NCBI GenBank assembly: GCA_018065565.1
Contig: JAGHSZ010000022.1
Span: 1 to 64,000 of the forward strand
DNA from: Candidatus Colivivens caballi
GTDB taxonomy: Bacteria; Bacteroidota; Bacteroidia; Bacteroidales; Bacteroidaceae
Direction: 5' to 3'
DNA: 64,000 bases
The notes beneath the pieces are model-generated. The model had not been told where the DNA came from and ran no database searches. It was given only the letters and a program-made list of their open reading frames with translations. The position numbers and the translations under genes were made by a program. Below are positions 8,252 through 16,235 of this stretch, in pieces (the first letter of the stretch is position 1; the number at the start of each line of letters is the position of its first letter).

Positions 8252-9357
8252 AAGCCTAAAAGTATTTGTTGTGATGGAAGTAATGGTGCGTCATAGCTCT
8301 TCTTGACTGCCTCTGCGCTGGCACCTGCCGACTGGGCAGGGGTGAGGTCGATGGTTCCGTGGAGCAGGAACTGCTGTGAAGGGAGCAGTGGCGCGTTGAA
8401 GTCAACTTTCAGTTCGCCTTCGTAAGGCTTGATGTTGGTTGGTTTTGCGGCGCTTGCTGCTGCACTGTCGCTGCCACTTGTTGCAGCTGCCTTAGCAGCA
8501 GGTTTTGCAACAGGCTTTGCCACCACCTTGTGTGGCTGACCGAGCATTACGATGCTGCCCTTCGGACAAGCCTCTTCACACGCACGACACATTGTACATT
8601 TCACTGCGTCGATGTATGCCACATTGTTTTCGACTGTGATGGCGTCGCTGCCGCAGACTTGCTGACACTTGCCGCAGCCGATGCAGGCAACGGCACATGC
8701 CTTCATGGCCTTGGCGCCCTTGTCCTTGTTGACACACTCCACCATCATGCCGACCTTGCTCTCATCTACCTGGCGCACTTCGATGATTGCGCGTGGACAT
8801 GCCTTTGCACATGCGCCGCAGCCGGTACACTTCGAGCGGTCAACCTCTGGCAGACCAGTCTCACGGTTCATCTGGATTGCTCCGAACTGGCATGCTTTGA
8901 CGCAGTCACCGCATCCAAGGCATCCATACTGACACATCGTTTCGCCCTGACAGGTGGTGTTGGCAATCCGACAGTTGATAACTCCGTCGTACTTGACGAC
9001 GCGTGGACGATTCTCGCAGCTGCCGTTACAGCGGACCACTGCCACCTTTGGTGCTGAGGCTTTGACTTCCAGGCCGAGCACTGCGGCAATCTTGGCCATG
9101 CATTCGTTGCCGCCAACCGGACAGGCCAGACCTCCGAGGTCGCCTCCGTCGGCTGCCTTGACGCATGCTGCTGCCATGCCGCCACAACCAGGGAATCCGC
9201 ATCCACCGCAGTTGGCGCCAGGCAACAGTTCTGCCACCTGACCGATGCGAGGATCCTCCTTTACTGCAAACTTCTTGGAGATGAGAAACAGCACGAGTGC
9301 TGATATCAATCCCACGGCTCCAAGCACGAGTACAGCAGTAAGAATTACATTTACCAT
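8248..9357 (-). CDS. rnfB: Rnf complex subunit B (ferredoxin entry), extended C-terminus
   Basis: RnfB accepts electrons from reduced ferredoxin. Residues 1-28 form a membrane anchor. A 4Fe-4S domain follows (CGGCGFPGCGG and downstream Cys, about 45-80), then four CxxCxxCxxxC motifs: CLGCGDCVKAC, CTGCGACAKACP, CIGCGKCQQVC and CTMCRACEEACP. The 369-residue length exceeds the roughly 190-300 of most RnfB proteins. After an Ala/Lys/Pro linker (about 275-310) the last 50 residues contain the same motif twice: NAPLLPSQQFLL (321-332) and DAPLLPSQQILL (356-367). The function of that tail is unknown; a docking peptide is my guess. Confidence 0.93.
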   Translation of the reverse strand: MVNVILTAVLVLGAVGLISALVLFLISKKFAVKEDPRIGQVAELLPGANCGGCGFPGCGGMAAACVKAADGGDLGGLACPVGGNECMAKIAAVLGLEVKASAPKVAVVRCNGSCENRPRVVKYDGVINCRIANTTCQGETMCQYGCLGCGDCVKACQFGAIQMNRETGLPEVDRSKCTGCGACAKACPRAIIEVRQVDESKVGMMVECVNKDKGAKAMKACAVACIGCGKCQQVCGSDAITVENNVAYIDAVKCTMCRACEEACPKGSIVMLGQPHKVVAKPVAKPAAKAAATSGSDSAAASAAKPTNIKPYEGELKVDFNAPLLPSQQFLLHGTIDLTPAQSAGASAEAVKKSYDAPLLPSQQILLGL

Positions 9358-9376
9358 AGTTTGTTTATTTTGTTTA

Positions 9377-9484
9377 TTATTTTTTGTTAGTTAGTTTCAA
9401 TATGAAAATGACTATGAGTGCCAATGCAGACAAGGCGACTACAGCTCCGAGTATTATCAAGACGATTATTGTGATAAATTCCAT
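9377..9484 (-). CDS. 35-residue single-helix membrane peptide in the rnf operon
   Basis: A short frame on the minus strand runs from ATG at 9482-9484 to TAA at 9377-9379. It begins MEFITIIVLIILGAVVALSA, continues LALIVIFILKL and ends TNKK, so it is one long hydrophobic helix with a Lys-rich end. It sits in the 140-bp gap between the rseC-like gene (ends 9500) and rnfB (starts 9357), 15 bp after the former and 19 bp before the latter. That spacing fits an operon member. It is too short for routine gene calling. Its composition and position support a real peptide, perhaps an accessory Rnf subunit, but no homology was tested. Confidence 0.55.
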   Translation of the reverse strand: MEFITIIVLIILGAVVALSALALIVIFILKLTNKK

Positions 9485-9499
9485 CGTGCGATGATTGTG

Positions 9500-10015
9500 T
9501 TATTGTCTGTAACCTTTTATTCTCCACACAAAATTCTTCTGTATACGAGCCCTCTGTGTCCAGAGCGCGAAGTAGTAGGTCGCGAGTGCGAGGAACGCCA
9601 GTCCTATGCTGGCTGGTTCGCTGAGTTCCATGACCTTGATGCCCGAGGCAATCGTTCCGACCATCAGTACCAGTGGCACGACGAATGCCAGCACTACTGC
9701 CGTGTGCCCCATTTCACTAGAACCATAGACGATGACAGAGTCGCCGACTGCGATGCCTTGTTGGTTCTCCGGCTGCTTCTCATCGGTATTTCCTGTGAGG
9801 AAGGAACGGCCGTCGGGATGGTTCCGACGTTCGGCAGCATGGGCAGGATTGCTACTTGTGGCTTCGACCTCCACTATCTTGTCCTTACTTTCTGCTGACT
9901 GACAGAGCGAGCGTGCCGTACAGCCGGCACAAGCCGAGCTTTGAGTGATGCGTACGTGAATGTACCCTCCCTCTATGCTTTCCACAGTTCCGCTATGCTC
10001 TATCTGGCCTTTCAT
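9500..10015 (-). CDS. rseC: RseC/MucC-family membrane protein, first gene of rnf operon
   Basis: SoxR-reducing/RseC family protein. The N-terminal cytoplasmic domain starts with a beta-rich segment (GTVESIEGGYIHVRI) and has the conserved cysteine cluster CAGCTARSLC near residues 29-38, as in RseC. Two membrane helices follow at about 105-125 and 135-155. RseC-like proteins commonly precede rnfB in Bacteroidota and are linked to the Rnf complex and redox sensing. A charged, poorly conserved insert (about 55-85) separates the cysteine region from the helices. The promoter is directly upstream at 10023-10030. Confidence 0.88.
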   Translation of the reverse strand: MKGQIEHSGTVESIEGGYIHVRITQSSACAGCTARSLCQSAESKDKIVEVEATSSNPAHAAERRNHPDGRSFLTGNTDEKQPENQQGIAVGDSVIVYGSSEMGHTAVVLAFVVPLVLMVGTIASGIKVMELSEPASIGLAFLALATYYFALWTQRARIQKNFVWRIKGYRQ

Positions 10016-10022
10016 AATGGTG

Positions 10023-10030
10023 CAAAGGTA
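10023..10030 (-). promoter_or_regulatory. Promoter -7 box of the rseC-rnf operon
   Basis: Reading the minus strand, TACCTTTG lies 8 bp before the first codon of the rseC-like gene and matches TAnnTTTG. A start this close implies an almost leaderless transcript, common in this phylum. No clear -33 element was seen. Confidence 0.55.
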
Positions 10031-10153
10031 ATAAAAAGTTCGGAATTAGGGATTAGGAATTATGAATAATTTGCGAAAAATATGCATTGATACGGCCTTT
10101 TCACCACTATTTATATTTATGAGCAAGCTGAAACGCATGGCTGCCTGATTTCA

Positions 10154-10351
10154 GACTTATTGGTACGTTGCCAAAATCGCTTTGATGTATTTCAAAAAAC
10201 ATATAGGTAACTTGACTAAATCATATAGGTGACTTGCTCGAATCATACGGATGTGTTTGCTTGCGACACCGTACTACTTTGCCCGCGCCACCGTACTACT
10301 TTGTCCGCGCCACCGTATGTTTTTGTCTGTGCCACCGTACGCATTTCGTTC
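10154..10351. repeat. Array C: 22-bp-period intergenic array
   Basis: Seven clear units start at 10198, 10220, 10242, 10264, 10286, 10308 and 10330, every step exactly 22 bp. The first two share CATATAGGT; the third has CATACGGATG; the last four share CACCGTA (starting GACACCGTAC, then GCCACCGTAC twice-type variants). Two further, weaker units may begin at 10154 and 10176. Spacers differ in sequence. The array lies in the 524-bp gap between the divergent rnf operon (minus) and the purine permease (plus). The period, not the sequence, links it to arrays A and B. Confidence 0.75.
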
Positions 10352-10436
10352 TTCATATTGTAACATGGGCAATGGTAAATTAGTGCTTCTTCATACTTTT
10401 TCTCACGATGCGTGTCGTTAAATAAGATTAAATTGC

Positions 10437-10522
10437 TAACTTTGCCATCAAACTACTAATAATCATAAGTCCTTCGTCCACCATGAGTGCTCATTCAGTG
10501 AACCATTCTCCGCGTAGGACTT
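10437..10522 (+). promoter_or_regulatory. azgA promoter box and folded leader
   Basis: TAACTTTG at 10437-10444 matches the -7 consensus. The transcript would begin near 10451 and carry about 90 nt of leader. AAGTCCT (10467-10473) pairs with AGGACTT (10516-10522), enclosing a second small palindrome (ATGAGTGCTCAT) and further pairing potential. The closing stem ends 17 nt before the ATG at 10540. This could be a regulatory leader for a purine transporter, but it does not match the known purine riboswitch core as far as I can judge by eye. Confidence 0.4.
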
Positions 10523-10539
10523 GCTAAATACTTACTGAT

Positions 10540-11865
10540 ATGCTAAAGAAATTATTTGGCTTTGACCATTCGAAGCACAGCGTAAAGACTGAAATCATTG
10601 CGGGCATTACCACATTTGTTACTATGGCATACATCCTTGCCGTCAATCCAAGTATATTTGCCGACCTGGGCAACATTCTCGGTGCGGACAAAGGTATGCC
10701 AGCCGATGCCGTATTCACCGCGACGGCACTTGCTGCGGTTGTGGGTACGATGGTTATGGCGTTCTATGCCAAGAAACCGTTTGGACTGGCTCCCGGCATG
10801 GGACTTAATGCTTTCTTTGTCTATACAGTCTGCGTCAGCATGGGGTACAGTTGGCGTTTCGCATTGACTGCCATACTGATTGAAGGACTGATATTTATAG
10901 TGCTTTCAGCAACCAATGTGCGCAATTTCATCGTCGATGCCTTCCCCGACAGCCTTAAACGAAGCATAGGCGTGGGCATTGGCTTCTTCATCGCACTCAT
11001 CGGATTGAAGAACGCGGGCATTGTCGTGGCAGACGAATCGACTGCTGTGGCACTGGGTAATTTGGGCGACCCTGCCGTAATGCTTGCCCTTGGTTGTTTC
11101 ATTCTGACTGCGGCACTTGTCGTGCTCCGTGTAAAGGGCGGAATGCTGATAGGCATATTGCTCACCACCATCGTTGGCATTCCGCTTGGTGTTACTCAAA
11201 TGAGCGGAATGGTATCGGCACCTCCGTCGGTCGCTCCTATATTCTGTCAGTTCGAGTGGTCGCAGGTGTTTTCATGGGACATGCTCATTGTTGTCTTCAC
11301 ATTCCTCTTCCTCGACATCTTCGACACTATGGGCACGGTGGTAGGTCTGGCTGTGAAGGCAGACATGGTTGACCGGGACGGCAAGATGCCTGGCGCCTCA
11401 CGCGTCTTCATGGCTGATGCCTTGGCAACTACCGCAGGTGCGTGTCTTGGAACTAACACCACAACCACATACATCGAGAGTGCATCGGGCATCGCAAGCG
11501 GCGGACGCACAGGCTTAACCTCGTTTACTATTGCCGTGTGCTTCCTCCTCTCACTCTTCTTCGCCCCTCTGTTCCTTGCCATTCCATCGGCAGCAACTGG
11601 CCCTGTACTCGCTATTGTGGGCGTGATGATGTGTTCGCCCGTCAAGGGCATTGACTGGGAAGACTTCTCCGAATCCATCCCTGCCTTCGTCACCATCTTC
11701 TTCATGCCGTTTGCATACAGCATAAGCGACGGCATCATGCTCGGTGTCATCACTTATGTGCTGCTCAATGTGATTTGTGGCAAGTACCGCAAAATCAATG
11801 CCACGATGGCTGTACTTGCAGTACTTTTCATCCTCAGATATGTCTTCGTCCAGTTTATTGGATGA
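10540..11865 (+). CDS. NCS2-family purine permease (AzgA type)
   Basis: Predicted proton-coupled importer of adenine, guanine or hypoxanthine. The start MLKKLFGFDHSKHSVKTEII and the next motif AGITTFVTMAYILAVNP are hallmarks of the AzgA branch. GLAPGMGLNAFFVYTV is the conserved TM3 segment, and DIFDTMGTVVGLA with GTNTTTTYIESASGIASGGRTGLT are the substrate-site regions in TM8 and TM10. It has about 14 membrane segments and 441 residues, normal length. It is monocistronic and followed by a large hairpin at 11874-11945. Substrate specificity within purines cannot be read from sequence. Confidence 0.93.
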   Translation: MLKKLFGFDHSKHSVKTEIIAGITTFVTMAYILAVNPSIFADLGNILGADKGMPADAVFTATALAAVVGTMVMAFYAKKPFGLAPGMGLNAFFVYTVCVSMGYSWRFALTAILIEGLIFIVLSATNVRNFIVDAFPDSLKRSIGVGIGFFIALIGLKNAGIVVADESTAVALGNLGDPAVMLALGCFILTAALVVLRVKGGMLIGILLTTIVGIPLGVTQMSGMVSAPPSVAPIFCQFEWSQVFSWDMLIVVFTFLFLDIFDTMGTVVGLAVKADMVDRDGKMPGASRVFMADALATTAGACLGTNTTTTYIESASGIASGGRTGLTSFTIAVCFLLSLFFAPLFLAIPSAATGPVLAIVGVMMCSPVKGIDWEDFSESIPAFVTIFFMPFAYSISDGIMLGVITYVLLNVICGKYRKINATMAVLAVLFILRYVFVQFIG

Positions 11866-11873
11866 ATGAACAC

Positions 11874-11945
11874 AGTTAGCGGTTAGTGCTTATAGGTCGG
11901 AGTATTTTCTCATACTCGCAAACCTATATCCACTAACCGCTAACT
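11874..11945. terminator. Long hairpin between azgA and esterase gene
   Basis: The outer stem AGTTAGCGGTTAGTG (11874-11888) pairs with CACTAACCGCTAACT (11931-11945), and an inner stem forms from ATAGGT with ACCTAT and GAGTA with TACTC. It sits between convergent genes, so a bidirectional terminator is likely. It lacks a long T-tract. Confidence 0.6.
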
Positions 11946-11964
11946 GATTAATTACCGTATTTGT

Positions 11965-14235
11965 TTACTTGAACAGCTTCTGTGCGATTGCCTCGAGGTA
12001 GTCGCGGCAGTTCATCCATGTGTGTCCACCTTCTGAATAGTGAGCAGTGTGGGTGATGCCCTTGTCGGTGAGGGCTTTGTCGATGCCCTGGGTGCCGTTG
12101 CACAGGCCATCGGCCTTTCCGCAACTTACCCACAGATACTTCATTTCCTTCTTGATGAGTTCTGGCTTTGCATAGGTGCCGCTATCAAAGTTGCGGTCCC
12201 ATTCGCCGCCGAAGATGGCTGATGAGAAGGCGCATACATAGTGGAAGAGTTCAGGATGTCCGAGTCCTGTGGCAAGTGTCTGGCGGCCGCCGAGTGAGAA
12301 ACCGGCTACGGCGCGGTGGTCGGCATCAGCCTTCACATTGTAGTTCTTCTCGATAAATGGCATCACATTATTGACGATTTCCTTGACTACGATGTCGGTG
12401 TTCATAGGGTCGTAGCGGTCGGTGAGCTTGCGGAGCTGCATCTCAGGGTATGGGTTGGCGTATGGCATCACGACGATCATCTTCTCTGCCTTGCCCTGCG
12501 CAATGAGGTTGTCGAGGATGACATTAGCACGTCCGACCTTCCACCAAGTCTCGTAGGTGTCGGTCATACCGTGGATGAGGTAGAGTACAGGGTACTTCGT
12601 CTTGTCGGCAGGATTGTAGCCGGCTGGGGTATAGACGCACATAGGACGGTCGAAACCGAGGTCGGAGTGGTAGTAACGATATGAAATCTTGCCGTGAGGT
12701 ACATCCTGAATGTCCTGCATGGTAGGTGCCGCAGCACGGACATCAGCAAGGCTGTTCTTGAAACCTTCGTTAGGGAAGATGTACATGTTCTGAGGGTCAG
12801 TCACCTGCATGCCGTCAACGATGAAGCAATAAGGGTAGATGTCTGGTACTTCTGGCTTGACCGTGATGGTCCATGTGCCTTGTTCGTCCTTGGTCATCTG
12901 CTTCCGTTCTCCAAACATCTGGCAGTCGAGCTGTACGCTCTGTGCGTTGTCGGCAAGGAAACGGAATGTAACCGTTCCGTCGGTATTGTATTCAGGAGAT
13001 GTGACACCGCGAGGGAATGTGCGTGCCATGACCTCAGGGGTGAGGAACTGTCCGTTTTCCTTAGCGATGGCAGGTGCTGTCTTCTTCTCTGGGTTGCTCA
13101 GTTCCTTGCGGTCCTTCTTGTCCTGGAAGAGGAGTGGGAGTGACTTGCTGAGGAAGTACTTGGCGTTCATCCATGTGTGTCCGAACTTGTCAGTGGTGAA
13201 CTCCTTGACAGTCTTGATGCCCTTGCTGTCGAGGAAGTCCATATAGTCCTTGGCGTTACCATAGAGGAAGTCGTCGGTGCCGACGCCGAGCCAGAAGAGG
13301 TTGATCTTCTTGTTTGTTTCCTCTGCATTGTCGTAAACGCCAGGGATGTTGGTCTGTGTGAACGAACTGTAAGAGCAGAGCCATGAGAACTTGTCGAGGT
13401 GGCTGAGACCATTTGCCAAGCCTTGGTTACCGCCACGGGAGAAACCGCCGATGGCGCGTGAGTTGCGATCGTTGATGGTGCGGTAGTGACTTTCGACGAA
13501 CGGCATGAGGTCGTCGTTGAGGTCGGTGCTGAACTTGTCCTGGAACATGTTCATCATGCCGCCGGCAGGCGACTTCTGAGGGAGTCCCTTGAAGAGGTTT
13601 GTCGGGTTGCCGTAAGGGAGCACAACAATCATTTCCTTTGCTTTTCCCTCGGCGATGAGGTTGTCGAGGATGAAGTTGACGCGACCCACCTTGTGATACA
13701 CTTCTTCTGTGTCGGTCGTTCCGCTGATGAGGTAGAACACAGGGTACTTCTTGCCTGGGTTCTGGTCGTAGAATGGTGGAGTATATACGATTGCGTTGTT
13801 CCAGCCATTGATTGACTTTGAGAAGTAACTGATGTAGTCAACGCTGCCGTGAGGCACATTTTTCAGAGCATGAATCAGTTCCTTGTCACCGCGGATGTCG
13901 AGAATGCTGTTCTTGAAACCTTCGTTAGGGAACCAGTCAGGATTCTGAGAATCCATCACGCTCACTCCGTCAACGATGAAGCAGTAAGGGTACATGTCGG
14001 GTTCGGCAGGACCGAGAGTTACTGACCACACGCCGTTGTCGCCCTTCTTCATTTGTTTTTCACCAGCAAACTGCACGCTGACCTTCACATCCTTGGCTGT
14101 TGCACTCTGATAGTTGAAAGTCACAGTGTTGTCTGCATTGATTACGGTTGACTTCACTTGTGGACCTCCCCACTGAGCCATAGCTGGGAGGCAGATTGAG
14201 ATGGCAGCCACCGTCATAAGATGCTTAATGTTCAT
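11965..14235 (-). CDS. Secreted tandem-domain esterase (feruloyl/acetyl-xylan esterase type)
   Basis: The 756-residue exported protein contains two copies of the same two-part module: an Ig-like/CBM48-type N-terminal domain followed by an esterase D-like alpha/beta hydrolase. Module 1 spans about 22-385 and module 2 about 405-756. Both copies contain the phrase YPYCFIVDG and the landmark FPNEGFKNS. Nucleophile elbows are GGFSRGG in module 1 and GFSLGG in module 2, and each module has a C-terminal HTWMN catalytic His (FGHTWMN, GGHTWMN). The family (Fae1/IroE-like) removes ferulate or acetate from arabinoxylan. A cleavable signal ends near MAQWGG. GH43 lies divergently next door, which supports a hemicellulose role. 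Because both triads look intact the fusion may be bifunctional, but the exact ester is unproven. Confidence 0.85.
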   Translation of the reverse strand: MNIKHLMTVAAISICLPAMAQWGGPQVKSTVINADNTVTFNYQSATAKDVKVSVQFAGEKQMKKGDNGVWSVTLGPAEPDMYPYCFIVDGVSVMDSQNPDWFPNEGFKNSILDIRGDKELIHALKNVPHGSVDYISYFSKSINGWNNAIVYTPPFYDQNPGKKYPVFYLISGTTDTEEVYHKVGRVNFILDNLIAEGKAKEMIVVLPYGNPTNLFKGLPQKSPAGGMMNMFQDKFSTDLNDDLMPFVESHYRTINDRNSRAIGGFSRGGNQGLANGLSHLDKFSWLCSYSSFTQTNIPGVYDNAEETNKKINLFWLGVGTDDFLYGNAKDYMDFLDSKGIKTVKEFTTDKFGHTWMNAKYFLSKSLPLLFQDKKDRKELSNPEKKTAPAIAKENGQFLTPEVMARTFPRGVTSPEYNTDGTVTFRFLADNAQSVQLDCQMFGERKQMTKDEQGTWTITVKPEVPDIYPYCFIVDGMQVTDPQNMYIFPNEGFKNSLADVRAAAPTMQDIQDVPHGKISYRYYHSDLGFDRPMCVYTPAGYNPADKTKYPVLYLIHGMTDTYETWWKVGRANVILDNLIAQGKAEKMIVVMPYANPYPEMQLRKLTDRYDPMNTDIVVKEIVNNVMPFIEKNYNVKADADHRAVAGFSLGGRQTLATGLGHPELFHYVCAFSSAIFGGEWDRNFDSGTYAKPELIKKEMKYLWVSCGKADGLCNGTQGIDKALTDKGITHTAHYSEGGHTWMNCRDYLEAIAQKLFK

Positions 14236-14688
14236 AATTATTGGTTGTTAATAGGTTTGGTTTAACTTTTAAGCCCTAAATGCTCTATGCCGTTGCAAAA
14301 ATACAAAATAAATGGCAATATGAGTGGAAGTGACGAAGAGAAAATACAAAAAATGGTGATTTTTATGCCCATAAGTGGCGACAGACCTCGTTTTAATATA
14401 TAATATGCCGAAACAATCAAATTTATTTCCTCAATGCCACCATCAATTCCTAATTATTTATTACCTTTGCACGGGCAAGGGACAGAGGCTATGCTTGTAG
14501 TGAAAAGTGAAGAGTGAAAACAAACCCTCCCCATACCTCAGACCTTCTCCCAACCTCTTCCTTTCAGGACGAGGATTGGTTACTTGGCAATCCCACATCC
14601 AGCATCATTCTGCCCCCGCCCTGAAAGGGAGGGCAGGTGGAAGGGCTTCTAACTTTTAATTTTTAACTTTATTATCAACTAACTAATT
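14236..14688. other. Divergent intergenic region esterase/GH43
   Basis: On the minus strand TATTTTTG (14296-14303) is a plausible -7 box for the esterase gene, and on the plus strand TACCTTTG (14462-14469) is one for GH43. The rest is AT-rich, apart from the REP-like element at 14525-14646. No open frame is credible. If the plus promoter is right, the GH43 mRNA has a leader of about 210 nt that includes that hairpin element. Confidence 0.55.
14525..14646. repeat. REP-like palindromic element, copy 1
   Basis: About 120 bp with arms that are near reverse complements: CCTCTTCCTTTCAGGAC on the left and GCCCTGAAAGGGAGGG on the right. The copy at 16099-16223 has the same order and orientation, with near identity over CAACCTCTTCCTTTCAGGAC, TGGTTACTTGGCA and GCATCATTCTGCCCC. 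It lies in the leader of the GH43 gene. Confidence 0.75.
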
Positions 14689-15699
14689 ATGAGACATCAA
14701 TTCCTTTTGTCGCTGTTGATGCTTGGGGCATCGACGGTATGCAATGCACAAAACCCTATCATCAAGGAACATTTCACTCCCGACCCTGCACCTTATGTAC
14801 ATGGTGACAAGGTCTATATGTTTGCTGACCATGACATGGACAAACCTAACGACTATTTCCACATGAAGGAATGGCTGCTGTATGAGTCGAAGGACATGGT
14901 CAACTGGAAACCTCTCGGCAACGACGGCGTCATCTTCGACCTCACCATCTTTAAGTGGGCAAAGCAGGGTGATGATGCCTGGGCAGGTCAACTCATCGAG
15001 CGCAACGGCAAGTGGTACGCTTATGTCACTGCAACCGATCAGGCACGCAAGATTCAGGGCATTGGCGTGGCTGTTGCCGACAAACCCGAAGGTCCTTATG
15101 TTGATCCGCTGGGCAAACCGCTCGTTCCTGGTTCGTGGGGATACATCGACCCTACCGTATTCCTTGACGACGACGGTCAGGCTTACCTCTTCTGGGGAAA
15201 CAACGCCCTGTGGTATGCAAAACTGAATGAGGACATGATTTCGCTTGGCAGTGAAATCACAGAGGTCAACACAAAGGACGAAGATGCGTTTGGACCTCGT
15301 AAACGCAAGTACGACTGGCAGGTACGCGACACCATCTGGAAGACCAACTACGAAGAGGGACCATGGGTGTATAAGCGCAAGGGACTGTACTACATCGTGT
15401 ATGCCGCCGGAGGCGTACCTGAACACATGGCTTACTCTACTGCCACCAGCATCAATGGCCCTTGGAAATATGGCGGACGCATTCTGAATGAGGCTGAAAA
15501 CAGTTTTACAATCCACGGCGGTATCATCAACTTCAAGGGACACGACTTCATCTTCTACCACAACGGCAAGTTGCCTGGTGGCGGAGGATTCAACCGCTCG
15601 GCTTGCATCGAGGAATTTGAATATAATGAAGACGGGTCGATTCCTCTCATCAAGTTCTCCGAAGGAATCACTAAACCTATCAAGAAAAAGAAGAAGTAG
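14689..15699 (+). CDS. GH43-family glycoside hydrolase
   Basis: Predicted secreted beta-xylosidase or alpha-L-arabinofuranosidase with the five-bladed GH43 fold. The signal peptide MRHQFLLSLLMLGASTVCNA precedes the mature chain. FTPDPAPYVHGDKVYMFADHD carries the catalytic-base Asp region, YIDPTVFLDDDGQAYLFWG the pKa-modulator Asp region, and NYEEGPWVYKR the general-acid Glu. The length of 336 fits a single catalytic domain without an accessory module. The C-terminus ends in a run of Lys (PIKKKKK). Its 3' end overlaps the convergent DUF2752 gene by 20 bp. The subfamily and exact substrate are not determined. Confidence 0.9.
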   Translation: MRHQFLLSLLMLGASTVCNAQNPIIKEHFTPDPAPYVHGDKVYMFADHDMDKPNDYFHMKEWLLYESKDMVNWKPLGNDGVIFDLTIFKWAKQGDDAWAGQLIERNGKWYAYVTATDQARKIQGIGVAVADKPEGPYVDPLGKPLVPGSWGYIDPTVFLDDDGQAYLFWGNNALWYAKLNEDMISLGSEITEVNTKDEDAFGPRKRKYDWQVRDTIWKTNYEEGPWVYKRKGLYYIVYAAGGVPEHMAYSTATSINGPWKYGGRILNEAENSFTIHGGIINFKGHDFIFYHNGKLPGGGGFNRSACIEEFEYNEDGSIPLIKFSEGITKPIKKKKK

Positions 15700-16081
15700 G
15701 GATGTTTCTGACTATCCACCACATGAAATAAAGGATGATGTAGGCAATCAGCACATAGCGGTTGCACAGCATACGGTTCAGACGGTCGAACCTGTGGTTG
15801 AAGTTGTACCATGATGCCAACACCACCAGCAGTGCAAAGGGCAGCGAAATGACCATGAACAGGTTATAATGTAAGGCTGTGAGGATGTCACCGTGAAGGA
15901 GACTGTGGAATGCCCGCTGTGTTCCACATGACGGACAGTCCCAACCTGTCAGCAGTTTCAACGGACACCGTGGTGCCCATGTGTTTGGCTGTGTGGGGTC
16001 AAGCACATAATAAACTATTCCTGCCACCACAAGGATGACAGGAAATAGCCATGACATTATTTTGTTCGCCTTTGACAACAT
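15680..16081 (-). CDS. DUF2752 membrane protein
   Basis: A 133-residue protein with the DUF2752 signature CPLKLLTGWDCPSCGTQRAFHSLLHGD, including its paired cysteines. There are three hydrophobic segments: 9-28 (SWLFPVILVVAGIVYYVL), about 75-97 and 108-127. The function of the family is unknown. It converges on GH43 and the two stop regions overlap by 20 bp. A REP-like element lies just upstream. Confidence 0.8.
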   Translation of the reverse strand: MLSKANKIMSWLFPVILVVAGIVYYVLDPTQPNTWAPRCPLKLLTGWDCPSCGTQRAFHSLLHGDILTALHYNLFMVISLPFALLVVLASWYNFNHRFDRLNRMLCNRYVLIAYIILYFMWWIVRNIPTSSFS

Positions 16082-16098
16082 GGGGTGCTATTAGACCA

Positions 16099-16223
16099 GA
16101 CCTTCTCCATACCTATGACCTCCTCCCAACCTCTTCCTTTCAGGACGAGGAGTGGTTACTTGGCACTCCTCCATCCTGCATCATTCTGCCCCTGCCCTGA
16201 AAGGGAGGGATGTGGAGGGCCTG
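16099..16223. repeat. REP-like palindromic element, copy 2
   Basis: Same organisation as copy 1 at 14525-14646. The outer arms around CTTCCTTTCAGGAC and GCCCTGAAAGGGAGGG can pair into a long imperfect hairpin. It occupies the gap between the 3' end of the RNA methyltransferase gene and the start of the DUF2752 gene, both on the minus strand. Confidence 0.75.
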
Positions 16224-16235
16224 TTTTCACTTTAA

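Larger units (their letters stand above)
10016..10539. other. Divergent intergenic region rnf/azgA
   Basis: This 524-bp gap holds the rnf promoter at its left edge, array C in the middle, and the azgA promoter and leader at its right edge. The remaining sequence (about 10031-10153 and 10352-10436) is AT-rich without a reading frame or RNA that I can recognise. Confidence 0.6.

Noticed and set aside
10467-10522. Classical purine riboswitch before the permease
   Set aside because: The conserved core nucleotides and two kissing loops were not found; only a generic stem is visible.
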